This document shows positions 21,091-30,307 of a stretch of DNA of 64,000 bases, piece after piece. Every line of letters starts with the position of its first letter. Position 1 is the first letter of the stretch. Source of the DNA: Acinetobacter sp. ANC 4204 (GTDB lineage: Bacteria; Pseudomonadota; Gammaproteobacteria; Pseudomonadales; Moraxellaceae); contig NZ_NEFZ01000002.1 in assembly GCF_002135205.1 (NCBI RefSeq), positions 620,001 to 684,000 of the forward strand, written 5' to 3'. The notes under the pieces are model-generated. The model made no database searches. It was not told the DNA's origin and worked only from the letters and a program-made list of their open reading frames with translations. Position numbers and translations under genes: made by a program.

Positions 21091-21900
21091 ATGATTAGCC
21101 TGCCCTTGGTTTATACCATCTTAGCATTAGTTGCCTATACCACCTCTTTTTGGTATTTGTTTATCAAATTAATGGCTAAACGTGATCCAAACCATTGGTT
21201 TATTGGTATTATTTTAGGCTTAGGCCTATTGTTACATGCAACCGTTTTGTACCATGACATGCTCACGCCAATGGGAGTGAATTATGACGTTTTCGTCTTA
21301 ATGTCATTTACATCGGGGCTCATGCTGTTACTCAGTCTACTTTATAGTACTTATCGTCCAATTTTAGCTTTGAACCTGATTGGCATTCCTGTGGCCGCGA
21401 CAGGACTTATTTTAGGTTTTGCTTTTAGTCAGTCCACTCAATTTATTGAACAGCGCTCATTGGGCCTAGATATTCATATTATTTTATCGCTGTCGGCCTA
21501 TGCAGTACTCCTCATGGCGACCATACAAGCCGTGATTTTATGGTTCCAAGATCGTGAGTTAAAAAACAAACAAAAGAAACGCTTTTGGGTCAACTTACTG
21601 CCCTCTTTTCAAGCGATGGAATCTTTATTGTTTGACTTGATTAAAACGGGTTTTATTTTACTGACTGTGGCGTTGGTGTTTGGTTTCTTTACCATTGACA
21701 ACTTTTTTGCCCAACATCTGGCACATAAGACCGCTTTTAGTATTATTTCTTGGTTTGTGTATGGGGCTTTGCTCATCGGACATTACCGTTTCGGTTGGCG
21801 AGGTCAAAAAGCGATTCGCTTTACCTTAATTGGATTCTTTTTATTGGCTGTCGGTTTTATCGGATCTAAGTTTGTATTGGAAATGATTTTAGGTCGATAA
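21091..21900 (+). CDS. CcsA/YpjD-family inner membrane protein
   Basis: The 269-residue protein has about eight hydrophobic helices, from VYTILALVAYTTSFWYLFI at the N-terminus to FFLLAVGFIGSKFVLEMIL at the end, with the family-type segment GLDIHIILSLSAYAVLLMA near residue 125. It belongs to the cytochrome c assembly (CcsA) superfamily as the YpjD-type member commonly encoded divergently from ffh. A role in heme handling is suggested by family only. No tryptophan-rich heme-binding WWD signature was seen, so direct involvement in cytochrome c maturation is doubtful. Confidence 0.83.
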   Translation: MISLPLVYTILALVAYTTSFWYLFIKLMAKRDPNHWFIGIILGLGLLLHATVLYHDMLTPMGVNYDVFVLMSFTSGLMLLLSLLYSTYRPILALNLIGIPVAATGLILGFAFSQSTQFIEQRSLGLDIHIILSLSAYAVLLMATIQAVILWFQDRELKNKQKKRFWVNLLPSFQAMESLLFDLIKTGFILLTVALVFGFFTIDNFFAQHLAHKTAFSIISWFVYGALLIGHYRFGWRGQKAIRFTLIGFFLLAVGFIGSKFVLEMILGR

Positions 21901-22130
21901 CGTCTTTTTGTTGAGTTCGCTTTATTAAAGATACAGTACTTTACTCAAAAAGTAGATGTATAACATAATGGCCCAGCAGAAAAGCCCAGCTTAGGCAAAC
22001 TGAGCTTACATCAAAATCTAATTAATTGATTTATAAAAACTTATGTAATAAATTATGTATACAGTGATGATGTTAATTCTAGTTTTTCTAAAATTAACAT
22101 CTAGCTCTCATCTTAGTATTTATAATTTAA

Positions 22131-22520
22131 TTACATTTTTAATCGGTATTCTTCCAGATTTAGCTGACAACCAATATATGATTTCTGCTGATTGTTATGA
22201 AACTTATTAAAATCATCCAAATTAGAATCATCATCAAGATTGTTTTGCTTCACCCATGTTTTATAAGCAGAGAAATTCTGAATCACAAAATCCAATAAAT
22301 TTACTCTAGCTTTGGTTAAATCACACCACTTACTTTTAGATTCCAATTTTTCTGAAAGTGGAACCTCTTTATCATCATAATCTCTAGAATAGATCATATT
22401 ATTAATTACAGCTTTATTGAGTTCACCATTCAAATGTCGATACTGTTGATCGAATTCGTCACCAGATAAAGCAAAACAACTGCTACTAATAAATAACAGT
22501 ATAAAGCTTAGTAGTTTCAT
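22131..22520 (-). CDS. Secreted hypothetical protein
   Basis: The 129-residue product starts with a signal peptide (MKLLSFILLFISSSCFALSG, cleavage near residue 18) and continues as a polar, probably helical domain with two cysteines (SKWCDLTK and SYIGCQLN) that could form one disulfide in the periplasm. I do not recognise the family. It has no close partner: ccsA converges on it and 470 bp of mainly non-coding DNA lie upstream. AT content is higher than its neighbours, so it may be accessory DNA. Confidence 0.6.
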   Translation of the reverse strand: MKLLSFILLFISSSCFALSGDEFDQQYRHLNGELNKAVINNMIYSRDYDDKEVPLSEKLESKSKWCDLTKARVNLLDFVIQNFSAYKTWVKQNNLDDDSNLDDFNKFHNNQQKSYIGCQLNLEEYRLKM

Positions 22521-22612
22521 TATTTTAAATATCCTAAATCTTCATTTATTATAAAAGAAACTTGATCAAAATTTTATTCCATTTAACATTATAGAGCCTA
22601 TACGAAATAACA

Positions 22613-22762
22613 CTAAAACAGAACACAATGCTTTTGACCAATGACAATGTAGATAAACTCATCCCCTCCATAATTGACTAATTCCCCCCAATCAATCACG
22701 GTCTGTGAAAGATTTATGCGTCTATGACGAAGCTCCTGTAGCCAATAGTATTGATAAATCAT
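22613..22762 (-). CDS. Possible 49-residue protein
   Basis: A minus-strand frame from the ATG at 22760-22762 to a TAG at 22613 encodes MIYQYYWLQELRHRRINL..., ending QKHCVLF. Composition looks protein-like: amphipathic, with DWGELVNYGGDEFIYIV in the middle. AAGG directly abuts the ATG, which is poor spacing for initiation. It may instead be a remnant of a longer gene. No family recognised. Confidence 0.25.
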   Translation of the reverse strand: MIYQYYWLQELRHRRINLSQTVIDWGELVNYGGDEFIYIVIGQKHCVLF

Positions 22763-22990
22763 CCTTAAATTTATAATTAGAATAATGCAAATAGATTATT
22801 TTTCATCCACCTGTTATACTGATAAGACTATTACGCCTCCCTTCTTCTACCTTCTACTTAGAGTAATGCCAATGAAGTAAGTCTTATTTTCCGTCAAATC
22901 TAATTTATTTGTTTTCTGACGTGCAAAATAAACTTATTTACTACTCTATATAAAAATTTATTTTGTATGTCCTGTATAAAGGAGTCTTCA
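22763..22990. other. Non-coding region ahead of the ABC-F gene
   Basis: AT-rich DNA without a convincing frame. It ends in AAAGGAG, the ribosome-binding site for the ABC-F ATG at 22991. TATATAAAAATT near 22945 may hold the -10 region. No tRNA, riboswitch or repeat was recognised. Confidence 0.4.
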
Positions 22991-24577
22991 ATGACCCAAC
23001 AGGCCTGTACCGTAAAAAACCTAAGTGTTCAATTTACTCATGAAGCACTTTTTCAGCATTTAAACTTTGAATTGCCCGCTGCCCAATGTTCAGCCCTGAT
23101 TGGACGTAATGGTCAAGGCAAATCAATATTAATGTCCTTACTCACTCAAGCGCACAGACCCAATTATGCGAGTGGCGAAGTGATTTGGCATATGCCATTT
23201 TCCCACTTAAGCCAGCTCGAACGTTTAAGCAACTGTACGCTTGCCGAAGCCCTTAATATTGCTGACCTGCATGCAAGTTTTCAACGTATTGAACAATCTA
23301 CCGCAAGCTTTGAAGACTATGACCGCGTCGAACATGCATGGCATCAACCCTCTGAATGGTTAAAATTACTGAAAAGTGCAAACTTACCTACAGATCTATC
23401 CAGCTCGGTTTCTCAACTAAGTGAAGGTCAGAAAACTAAACTGGCACTGTGTCGCCTTTTTTTACAAACTGAGCGTTATTTACTTCTTGATGAACCCAGT
23501 AATCACTTAGATCATGAAAGTCGTGTGTGGTTAAGCCAAAAAATCCTTCAGCATCCTGCGGGCTGTTTAGTCATTAGCCACGACCGCACATTGTTAAATC
23601 AAATCTCCAACATCTACGTTTTAAATGATTTTGGCTTGCAACATTTCCGTTGCAACTATGCCGAGTATCAGTCACAAGCAGAGCAACAACAGCAGGCGTT
23701 ACTACACAATATCTCGCAAGAGAAACGCGAACTAAAACAATTACAAGTCCAACAGTATGAACAACGCATGAAAGCCCAGAAAAGGCAAAAGTCTGGGCAG
23801 AAATTACGAAGCTCAGGTTCTCAAGCCAAAATCCTGCTCGACTTTAAAAAAGAACGTGCCAGTCAAGCGCTATCGGGAGTCGCGCAGCAACAACTTCGCC
23901 AAAAGGAACAAGTGCAAGACGAACTCAAAAACAAACAGCAACAGCTAGAACAGATGAAGTCACAAAAGTTTGATTTCCATTTTCAACCTCAACAAACTGG
24001 TGAAATTCTTCGTTTAAAAGAGGTGGTTTTAACCACACCCTCTATCTCGCCTATTTCTTTTGCCTTATATAGTGGAGAAAAAATCCAACTGCGCGGCCAA
24101 AATGGTTCAGGTAAGTCGACCTTACTTCGTGCCATCCAAAATCATAGTCATGTTCAATCGGGAGAGATTTTCAAGCGAGGAGCATCGTTATATTTAGATC
24201 AAAACTTTAGTCTGCTGAATCCAAAACTGAATGCGGTACACAATTTACAATTATTAAATCCGTCTTTGTCTGATGAGGCGTGTCGGAATGAATTGGGGCA
24301 ACTTCGAATTCGACGAGATAAGGCTCTGCTCCCCATCTCACTACTTAGTGGCGGTGAACAACTCAAAGTTGCCTTACTGTGTATCAGTCTCGCAGCACAG
24401 CCTGTGGACTTACTTTTACTGGATGAACCCGAAAATCATCTCGACATCGACTCAAGACAACTGTTGGCACAGGCTATTCGCGATTTTACAGGGGCGGTTA
24501 TTTTAGTTTCACATGATGATGCCTTTGTCGAGGAGACACAGATTCAAAACTATTTCGATTTAACCCAAACGCATTAG
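22991..24577 (+). CDS. ABC-F family ATPase (ribosome-associated type)
   Basis: The 528-residue protein has two fused ABC domains and no membrane segments. Domain 1 has Walker A GRNGQGKS (residues about 40-47), signature LSEGQKTKLAL and Walker B YLLLDEPSNHLD. A charged coiled-coil linker (EKRELKQLQVQQYEQRMKAQ) follows, then domain 2 with GQNGSGKS, LSGGEQLKVAL and LLLLDEPENHLD. This is the ABC-F plan, whose members act on the ribosome in translation control or antibiotic protection. Which subgroup this is cannot be told by eye. The ATG at 22991 has AAAGGAG at ideal spacing. dusC follows 62 bp downstream on the same strand. Confidence 0.92.
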   Translation: MTQQACTVKNLSVQFTHEALFQHLNFELPAAQCSALIGRNGQGKSILMSLLTQAHRPNYASGEVIWHMPFSHLSQLERLSNCTLAEALNIADLHASFQRIEQSTASFEDYDRVEHAWHQPSEWLKLLKSANLPTDLSSSVSQLSEGQKTKLALCRLFLQTERYLLLDEPSNHLDHESRVWLSQKILQHPAGCLVISHDRTLLNQISNIYVLNDFGLQHFRCNYAEYQSQAEQQQQALLHNISQEKRELKQLQVQQYEQRMKAQKRQKSGQKLRSSGSQAKILLDFKKERASQALSGVAQQQLRQKEQVQDELKNKQQQLEQMKSQKFDFHFQPQQTGEILRLKEVVLTTPSISPISFALYSGEKIQLRGQNGSGKSTLLRAIQNHSHVQSGEIFKRGASLYLDQNFSLLNPKLNAVHNLQLLNPSLSDEACRNELGQLRIRRDKALLPISLLSGGEQLKVALLCISLAAQPVDLLLLDEPENHLDIDSRQLLAQAIRDFTGAVILVSHDDAFVEETQIQNYFDLTQTH

Positions 24578-24639
24578 ACTGGACAGCGTGATCGGATTTG
24601 CGTATAACACCGTTTTTCTATTTAACTGGTGACACCGCT

Positions 24640-25575
24640 GTGAAACTCATCCTTGCACCGATGGAAGGCTTAACTGACCCAATCATGCGTGATGTGCTCA
24701 CGTCTGTGGGTAGCTTCGATTGGTGTGTGACCGAGTTTATCCGTGTGACCAATTCGGTCTTACCTGATCATATTTTTCATCAGTATTGCCCTGAATTACT
24801 GCATGACGGAAAAACGGCAGCGGGAACACCTGTGCATGTTCAATTTTTAGGTAATGACCCTGAAATGCTGGCTGCCAATGCCATCCGTGCTGTGAAACTC
24901 GGTGCACCCGCCATTGATATGAACTTTGGTTGTCCAGCCAAAACCGTGAACCGTCACCGTGGTGGCTCGGTGCTTTTAGATGAGCCAGAAGTGGTGCATG
25001 AACTGGTCAAAGCAGTACGTGATGCGGTTCCTGCGCACATTCCTGTTTCTGCGAAAATGCGCTTAGGCTATATGGACCGACATTTTATGTTGGACAATGC
25101 TCATGCCATTGAAGATGCAGGTGCGGCTTGGGTTACCGTGCATGCACGAACCAAAGCCGATGGTTATACCCCACCCGCTTTTTGGGATCAACTCCGCCCG
25201 ATTCGTGAAGCCTTAAAGATCAATGTGATTGCCAATGGTGAAATTTGGAATAATGCAGACGCGAAACAGTGTCGCTTAGAGTCTGGCTGTGAAGATTTGA
25301 TGATTGGACGTGGTGCCGTGACCACTCCCGATTTAACCCAGTGTATTCGTCAAAATACTGATACACCTCTACTGACATGGAATGAGCTACTAAGCTTACA
25401 AATCCGTTTCTTAAACGGCGGGTATAAGAAAGAAATGAATATGGTCGGACGCTATAAACAATGGCTCGGTATGATGTCTAAACATTATCCTGAAGCCAAA
25501 GCTTTATGGGATGAAGTCAAACGTATTAAGCCACTAGATGACATTATTCTCAAACTAAATACAAGCGCGACCTAA
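24640..25575 (+). CDS. dusC: tRNA-dihydrouridine(16) synthase DusC
   Basis: With a GTG start at 24640 the product has 311 residues and aligns by eye with E. coli DusC from its N-terminus (KLILAPMEGLTD). It has the TEFIRV segment, DMNFGCPAKTVNRHRGG with the catalytic cysteine near residue 98, VHARTKADGY near 170 and the phosphate-binding NGEIW / MIGRGA loops of the FMN TIM-barrel. It reduces uridine 16 in tRNA D-loops using FMN and NADPH. The GTG is preferred over a TTG at 24598, whose extra residues have no counterpart. It converges on the DUF1176 gene with a 4-bp overlap. Confidence 0.93.
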   Translation: MKLILAPMEGLTDPIMRDVLTSVGSFDWCVTEFIRVTNSVLPDHIFHQYCPELLHDGKTAAGTPVHVQFLGNDPEMLAANAIRAVKLGAPAIDMNFGCPAKTVNRHRGGSVLLDEPEVVHELVKAVRDAVPAHIPVSAKMRLGYMDRHFMLDNAHAIEDAGAAWVTVHARTKADGYTPPAFWDQLRPIREALKINVIANGEIWNNADAKQCRLESGCEDLMIGRGAVTTPDLTQCIRQNTDTPLLTWNELLSLQIRFLNGGYKKEMNMVGRYKQWLGMMSKHYPEAKALWDEVKRIKPLDDIILKLNTSAT

Positions 25576-26627
25576 TCCGTTCGCGCAACGATCGCGACAT
25601 AAGTCGGTAAGTTCCATGCCCCACCCGCAAAGCCTTTACATTGCTGCGATTGTGCCTGATAGCTGAGAACAAAAGCCTGTCCATTCCAAGCCCACTCGGA
25701 ACGAATACCGCAGTCAGCAATGCCCCGCCCTTTTTGCTCTGAGAAAATTTGCGCCTCACTAAAACTTGAGCCTGATGTGGTAACTTGCTGCTGAATCTTT
25801 TGTAAGGCTTTGTCCATGACCCAGTAGCCTAGACCTTCATTGTATGCTCCACGCCAACATGGTACTTGAACCACCACTTGTTCCGCATTCAGCGGATAGA
25901 CTGAAACCCGATCCTCCTCAAAAAACCGCGCCTCATAGAGATTTGGACAGTCTTGTTCATCTGTTTTTGCTTTTAACTTTTTAAAGAGTTGATGGGCATT
26001 TTTACTATCCACGGCAAAGTGGCTGGCAACCGCAGGTCGGTATCCTGTAATGCCAATTTTAGGGATGGCTTTGGGTTGTAAAACATTTTGCTCAGACCGA
26101 TTGCCTTTTTGATAGATGGCATTCGGTGTATTTACCCGCTTTTGTATATCATCCATTTTGAGCAAAACAGCATTTGCCCCTGCGGTTGAAATTTGCCATT
26201 GCTGTGCTTGGGTCGTGAGACGAATATCTTCTGCACCCACCAAAGCCTTTAGCAACTGCGTACTTTGAGCACTGGACAGTTTTGCAGTACTTTTGTGGGC
26301 ATCAAAGGTGACTCTCCCCAACGAAGTAGCGCCAACACTCAGATTTACCTCCATATTTTGCACTAAGTCTTCTTCTATCTGAAGCTGGGTAAGCACTGCA
26401 CCGCCTGCACCTGCGGGACGAGAAATCAGTAAAGATACTGGTTGACCAAACTGAGCATCACTCTGATAGCCTGCCGCACGACACATACCCGTATTATCAC
26501 AGGCAAGTTCCCAGTCCTTATGTATAAAGTAACTCCCCGTATCTGCATAAGCCAGTTGACTTAAGGTGCTGATCAAAACAGCGCCCAAGAGTGAATGGCT
26601 TAGTGTTCCTAACGTTTTATTCAACAT
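25572..26627 (-). CDS. Exported DUF1176-family protein
   Basis: The 351-residue product has a signal peptide (cleavage after LAYA near residue 28) and the DUF1176 pattern: an early HKDWELACDNTGMCRAAGY, GQPVSLLISRPAGAGG, and a C-terminal GIADCGIRSEWAWNGQAFVL. Paired cysteines suggest disulfides in the periplasm. Function of the family is unknown. A NUDIX gene lies 40 bp upstream in the same direction, so the two may share a transcript. Confidence 0.82.
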   Translation of the reverse strand: MLNKTLGTLSHSLLGAVLISTLSQLAYADTGSYFIHKDWELACDNTGMCRAAGYQSDAQFGQPVSLLISRPAGAGGAVLTQLQIEEDLVQNMEVNLSVGATSLGRVTFDAHKSTAKLSSAQSTQLLKALVGAEDIRLTTQAQQWQISTAGANAVLLKMDDIQKRVNTPNAIYQKGNRSEQNVLQPKAIPKIGITGYRPAVASHFAVDSKNAHQLFKKLKAKTDEQDCPNLYEARFFEEDRVSVYPLNAEQVVVQVPCWRGAYNEGLGYWVMDKALQKIQQQVTTSGSSFSEAQIFSEQKGRGIADCGIRSEWAWNGQAFVLSYQAQSQQCKGFAGGAWNLPTYVAIVARTD

Positions 26628-26666
26628 ATGACTTCACTCCGCTTGCGTGGAATATTAACCCTGTGC

Positions 26667-27071
26667 TTAAAAACTTCGGCTCTGTACCGTACCTGTATAA
26701 TTTAAACAGTCTTCAACACGAATCCGTTGCACTTTAGACAGTTGATCTAAATCAAACCATGCATAGGCCGTATGTTCATCGCTCAGCTTAATCTCGGTCG
26801 ATGCAGCCAAATGGCATCTAAAAATAAACGCATGTGAAGTCACTGCCGCATGAAAATACACACCCGATAAATAATCAATTTGGACCTCACAACTGAGCTC
26901 TTCTTGGCACTCTCGCAGTAACGCTTGATGAATGGTTTCACCCATGTCTAATGCACCACCTGGTAAACCCCAAGCCTGATCAGCATAATTGGCTTTCAGT
27001 AATAAAACCTGCCCTACAGCATTGGTGATGACCGCATGAGAGCTTAGTCGGTAAAAGTCTTGGAATGCCAT
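26667..27071 (-). CDS. NUDIX hydrolase
   Basis: With the ATG at 27071 (AAAGGA 7 bases upstream) the protein has 134 residues. The Nudix box is complete: GGALDMGETIHQALLRECQEELSC matches Gx5Ex7REUxEExGU except for Ser in place of the final Gly. The catalytic metal-binding glutamates are in the REC-QEE helix. Members hydrolyse nucleoside diphosphate derivatives; the substrate is unknown. A GTG/ATG further upstream would add about ten residues but lacks a ribosome-binding site. It sits between DUF1176 and an NTF2-like gene, all on the minus strand. Confidence 0.9.
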   Translation of the reverse strand: MAFQDFYRLSSHAVITNAVGQVLLLKANYADQAWGLPGGALDMGETIHQALLRECQEELSCEVQIDYLSGVYFHAAVTSHAFIFRCHLAASTEIKLSDEHTAYAWFDLDQLSKVQRIRVEDCLNYTGTVQSRSF

Positions 27072-27167
27072 ACACTTTCCTTTGGTCAAAGCTACATTCA
27101 TTCATTAAAACACAGTCTGAACATGAATTGATTAACCCCTGTAAAGCCTCTGCCTTTCAGTTTTTCA

Positions 27168-27614
27168 TCAATCAGGAAAGTAGATCGGCTTCGACATTTG
27201 TGTCTCAAAATCGACAGGCACTGAAATATGTTGATGTGCAACCAACCACTCTCCAGCCGTTTTTTGAAAACACAATGTCGTTCGGCACCAAGGGATCTCT
27301 GGTGTAGCCACCCCACTGGCATGATCAAGCTTGGAATAACAATGAACAAAGGCCAAACCATCACGACTAAAAATATTCAGGCTACGCCTAAAAACCTTCA
27401 CTTCACCCTGAAAAAATGGCGCATAGCGTCGCCATAGTTCCTGATAGGCTTGTACGCCTTGTAACTCAAATCCAATATCAAACAAACTGACATCACTCTG
27501 GCAAAGACGAATAATATTTTGTACATCCATTTTACAAATGGCATCATCCCACTGCTTGAGTTTGAAGATAATCTCATGCCCCGCATGCTCATCCCCAATT
27601 AATCGTACATCCAC
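27168..27614 (-). CDS. SnoaL/DUF4440-like NTF2-fold protein
   Basis: The roughly 148-residue protein shows a small NTF2-like domain: KLKQWDDAICKMDVQNIIRL, SLFDIGFELQGVQAYQELW, then GLAFVHCYSKLD and GEWLVAHQHISVP at the end. Proteins of this fold bind or convert small molecules, or act as stress proteins; nothing more specific is visible. I place the start at the GTG at 27614, which has TTGGAG six bases upstream. An ATG at 27647 would directly abut the T-run of a terminator and has no ribosome-binding site. It lies in a run of small minus-strand genes. Confidence 0.75.
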   Translation of the reverse strand: MDVRLIGDEHAGHEIIFKLKQWDDAICKMDVQNIIRLCQSDVSLFDIGFELQGVQAYQELWRRYAPFFQGEVKVFRRSLNIFSRDGLAFVHCYSKLDHASGVATPEIPWCRTTLCFQKTAGEWLVAHQHISVPVDFETQMSKPIYFPD

Positions 27615-27647
27615 ATAGTGCTCCAACAATGCGCATAAAATACCCAT

Positions 27648-27690
27648 AAAAAAACGCGTGCGCCTTCCTTAGCTAACACGCGATTTTTTT
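27648..27690 (-). terminator. Intrinsic terminator behind the YegP-like gene
   Basis: CACGCG (27677-27682) pairs with CGCGTG (27655-27660), giving on the minus strand a stem closed by A/T-rich flanks and seven T at 27648-27654. Confidence 0.7.
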
Positions 27691-27724
27691 AAATTCTTAA
27701 ACCCATCAATAATTTAATAGCAAA

Positions 27725-28060
27725 TTAAGCTGTTAAATCTTTAATTGTGGCGCTTGCACCATTGTTTTTTACAGACTCAATGCCTTTATCGCGTGACTGC
27801 TCCGTAGCATAAAACTGACTGGTTCCAATAATCTGATGGTTGGCAGCCTTTAAGTTAAAATAAGGCTTACCATTTTTGGCTTCTAAGCGATCATAACGCG
27901 CAGCATCTGGACTATTCTTCTGAACTGACTCAATTCCATTATGGGCTGACGCTTTTGCTTTATACAGTTCACTGGTTAAAATGACTTCTCCATTTCCCGC
28001 TTTCAAAACAAAGCGATATTGACCGTCATTTGCCTGACTGAGTTCGTACCATCCTGACAT
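27725..28060 (-). CDS. YegP-family protein with two DUF1508 repeats
   Basis: The 111-residue protein consists of two DUF1508 units of about 50 residues: GWYELSQANDGQYRFVLKAG with ELYKAKASAHNGIESVQ, then RLEAKNGKPYFNLKAANHQ with QFYATEQSRDKGIESVK. This tandem arrangement is the YegP pattern. The biochemical role of the family is not established. An isolated gene with about 230 bp of AT-rich, apparently non-coding DNA upstream (28061-28294). Confidence 0.88.
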   Translation of the reverse strand: MSGWYELSQANDGQYRFVLKAGNGEVILTSELYKAKASAHNGIESVQKNSPDAARYDRLEAKNGKPYFNLKAANHQIIGTSQFYATEQSRDKGIESVKNNGASATIKDLTA

Positions 28061-28294
28061 AAGCTCACCTCTTGTTATTTTAAAGCAATAATAAATAAAT
28101 CAGATTTGAATAAAAAACCATCCAATTTTATAAAATATAAATGACTTCTTTTATAAAAAAAAGCCATTTATTGCCTTACTCATCTTTATTTTTTTTAAAA
28201 TAACAGCGCTATATGAATAATGCATGACAACATCAAAATGCCAACACTGCATTTTCTCAACTCGGCTGAAACGGTTGATTATCCTTAAACTACT

Positions 28295-28660
28295 TTAGGC
28301 TTTTAGCACCAATTTACTATAGCTATTTCTTGGCATTTCAATAATTTCTACGCATATTTGTACAACTAAATCGGTCGGGACTTTAAAATTTTGCTGCAAT
28401 GTTTTAAGTAAGAGCTTGGAAATAGCAGATTGCGTGGCTTCATCTCGACCACTAAGTAAAGAGACTTTGGCATGTAAATAAGCTTCTGCGTCTCCATCTA
28501 CCCCAATCACAAAATCGGATTGTTTGATGGCACGACTTTTCACTTCATTGCCCGATTGTACAAACTCACCATCAAGCAAAGCTTGGTTTAAAGCCAACAA
28601 CATCGGTTTAACTTCGAGAGTGTCTATATTATCTGAGTACTCAAGGTGGATATGAGGCAT
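28295..28660 (-). CDS. 5-carboxymethyl-2-hydroxymuconate isomerase-like protein
   Basis: The 121-residue protein begins MPHIHLEYSDNI, so after methionine removal Pro1 is the N-terminal residue, the catalytic base in this branch of the tautomerase superfamily. Later segments (RAIKQSDFVIGVDGD, YLHAKVSLLSGRDEATQ, VEIIEMPRNSYSK) follow the CHMI/HpaF pattern. The classical reaction isomerises 5-carboxymethyl-2-hydroxymuconate in homoprotocatechuate breakdown, but no other hpa gene is nearby, so the true substrate may differ. Stands alone on the minus strand. Confidence 0.85.
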   Translation of the reverse strand: MPHIHLEYSDNIDTLEVKPMLLALNQALLDGEFVQSGNEVKSRAIKQSDFVIGVDGDAEAYLHAKVSLLSGRDEATQSAISKLLLKTLQQNFKVPTDLVVQICVEIIEMPRNSYSKLVLKA

Positions 28661-28742
28661 AACGTATTCTTCAACAGTTTTTTATCTTTATAACATGCTG
28701 TGCACTTGTTTAAACAATTCATCTACTTTCAAAATCGTTTAA

Positions 28743-28774
28743 AACAAAAAATGGAGTCCTATTGACTCCATTTT
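28743..28774 (-). terminator. Intrinsic terminator behind phnA
   Basis: AAAATGGAGTC (28748-28758) pairs perfectly with 28764-28774 around a 5-base loop, with a T-rich tail on the minus strand. Confidence 0.8.
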
Positions 28775-28799
28775 AATTGCTAACTGTAAACTCAGCGCA

Positions 28800-29138
28800 T
28801 TAGGCTTTTTTCACATACTCAGACTTGAGTTTCATCGCGCCAACACCGTCAATCTTACAATCAATATCATGACCATCTGCAGCATCAGGTAGCAAACGAA
28901 TATTTTTCACTTTAGTTCCGACTTTTACCACAGACGACGAACCTTTAATTTTTAAATCTTTAATTACCGTTACTGTATCACCATCAGCGAGTAAGTTGCC
29001 ATTGGCATCTTTAATTGCCACCACGTCTTCGGTAGATTCCCCCTCTTTCCATTCGTTTGAACATTCAGGGCAGATCAGCAAGTCACCATCTTCATAAGTA
29101 TATTCGGACTGGCACTTTGGGCAGTTGGGTAAAGACAT
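28800..29138 (-). CDS. phnA: PhnA-family zinc-ribbon protein
   Basis: The 112-residue protein starts [20 protein letters not shown], with a GAGG ribosome-binding site. It has an N-terminal zinc ribbon (CPKC then CPEC, residues about 6-26) and a C-terminal SH3-like PhnA domain ([40 protein letters not shown]). The family is often annotated as alkylphosphonate utilisation protein PhnA, but E. coli PhnA (YjdM) is not needed for phosphonate use and its role is unknown. A monocistronic gene with its own terminator. Confidence 0.93.
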   Translation of the reverse strand: MSLPNCPKCQSEYTYEDGDLLICPECSNEWKEGESTEDVVAIKDANGNLLADGDTVTVIKDLKIKGSSSVVKVGTKVKNIRLLPDAADGHDIDCKIDGVGAMKLKSEYVKKA

Positions 29139-29316
29139 AAAAACCTCAAAAATAAAAAATAAGCAATTCACATTGCTCAAAGCGCCAATATAGCATTATT
29201 CAGGCTAAAACAATGTGAATCACGTATTTATTTTATGGCTTTGGTTTTGCTTCTGTAGAAACAACGTTGATGCATGACTAAAGTAAAATTTTACCCGTAG
29301 AACACTCATCCTAAGC

Positions 29317-29667
29317 TTATTTTTGCTCCAAGCACTGCTTCAAAATCACCACATGGTTATGCTGTTCTTCTTTAGCTGCGGTAAGTAATGTGATCTGCTC
29401 TTGCAATGCCAGTTGCCGTAAGTCATTCAACTCGCTGGGATGTGCTTCCAGCTCTTTCATATAACGAACCCTAAACTCATCCCAGTGTGCCACCATGTCT
29501 TGGTGATACCATTTCCGCAGCTCATTGGACGGGGTTAAGTTTTTTGACCACAGATCTATTTGGGCTTCAAGCTTTGAGACTCCTCGTGGCCATAGCCGAT
29601 CAACCAAAACACGCTTACCATCTTCGGCTTCAACAGGTGCATAAATCCGCTTCATGCGTATTGGCAT
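29317..29667 (-). CDS. DUF488-family (YeaO-like) protein
   Basis: The 116-residue protein carries the DUF488/YeaO pattern: DGKRVLVDRLWPRGVSK near residue 17, DLWSKNLTPSNELRKWYHQD near 38, and QITLLTAAKEEQHNH near 91. The ATG has AAGGAG at 7 bases. Function is unknown; the family is widespread. It lies 59 bp downstream of an AHSA1-domain gene on the same strand, so the two may be cotranscribed. Confidence 0.88.
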   Translation of the reverse strand: MPIRMKRIYAPVEAEDGKRVLVDRLWPRGVSKLEAQIDLWSKNLTPSNELRKWYHQDMVAHWDEFRVRYMKELEAHPSELNDLRQLALQEQITLLTAAKEEQHNHVVILKQCLEQK

Positions 29668-29726
29668 GCAAAACTCCTTTTTATTCTTTTGTGCAACTTA
29701 TTCAATTGTTCAACGATGACGAAGTA

Positions 29727-30176
29727 TTATTCATCGGGAATGTCTGGATTCACTAAAAAAGCCAAGAGTTGCAATGACTCTTGCCAACCCAGATAACAGC
29801 CATCGACAGGAATCACTTCTGGTAAACCAGACTGTGTGATATGAACTTCTGTTCCTACAGAGACCTCTTTAAACTCTACACGGACTTCAATTTTACCTGC
29901 CAGTTCAGGTACATCAAATTCATCGGTATAGCGTAATAAGCTATTTTCAATGATTTCATGATAGGTACCATGAAATGAATGCTGCATGCCTGTACTAAAG
30001 TTGGTAAAAAACATGCGATATTGACCACCCTCACGTACATCAAACTGCTCCACATGAGCCGTGAAACCATGCGGTGCCATCCATTTTACTAAAGCATCTG
30101 CATGGGTAAAAGCACGATAGACACGCTCGACAGGTGCACTAAATACGCGGTGTAACTGAACACTATTTGACATCAT
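29727..30176 (-). CDS. SRPBCC/AHSA1-domain protein
   Basis: The 149-residue protein begins MMSNSVQLHRVFSAPVERVY and follows the AHSA1/START-like layout: FTHADALVKWMAPHGF, GQYRMFFTNF, a central GTYHEI strand and a final WQESLQLLAFLV. Such domains bind hydrophobic ligands in a deep pocket; the ligand is unknown. The start is the ATG at 30176 (GAG five bases upstream); a TTG at 30194 is rejected. It precedes the DUF488 gene. Confidence 0.85.
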   Translation of the reverse strand: MMSNSVQLHRVFSAPVERVYRAFTHADALVKWMAPHGFTAHVEQFDVREGGQYRMFFTNFSTGMQHSFHGTYHEIIENSLLRYTDEFDVPELAGKIEVRVEFKEVSVGTEVHITQSGLPEVIPVDGCYLGWQESLQLLAFLVNPDIPDE

Positions 30177-30265
30177 TTTTCTCGTTCTTTTCAAATATTC
30201 ATGTTTAGTTTAAAACGCTAGAAATTAGAAACTGTAGCGTTATTGTGCGTAAATATAGAGCAAAT

Positions 30266-30293
30266 AAAAAAGCACGTTTTTCAACATGCTTTT
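30266..30293 (-). terminator. Intrinsic terminator behind the RraB-like gene
   Basis: AAAAGCACGTT (30268-30278) pairs with AACATGCTTTT (30283-30293), one G-T wobble, and gives a T-run on the minus strand 15 bp after the stop. Confidence 0.7.
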
Positions 30294-30307
30294 AATTTGG
30301 TGCTGAC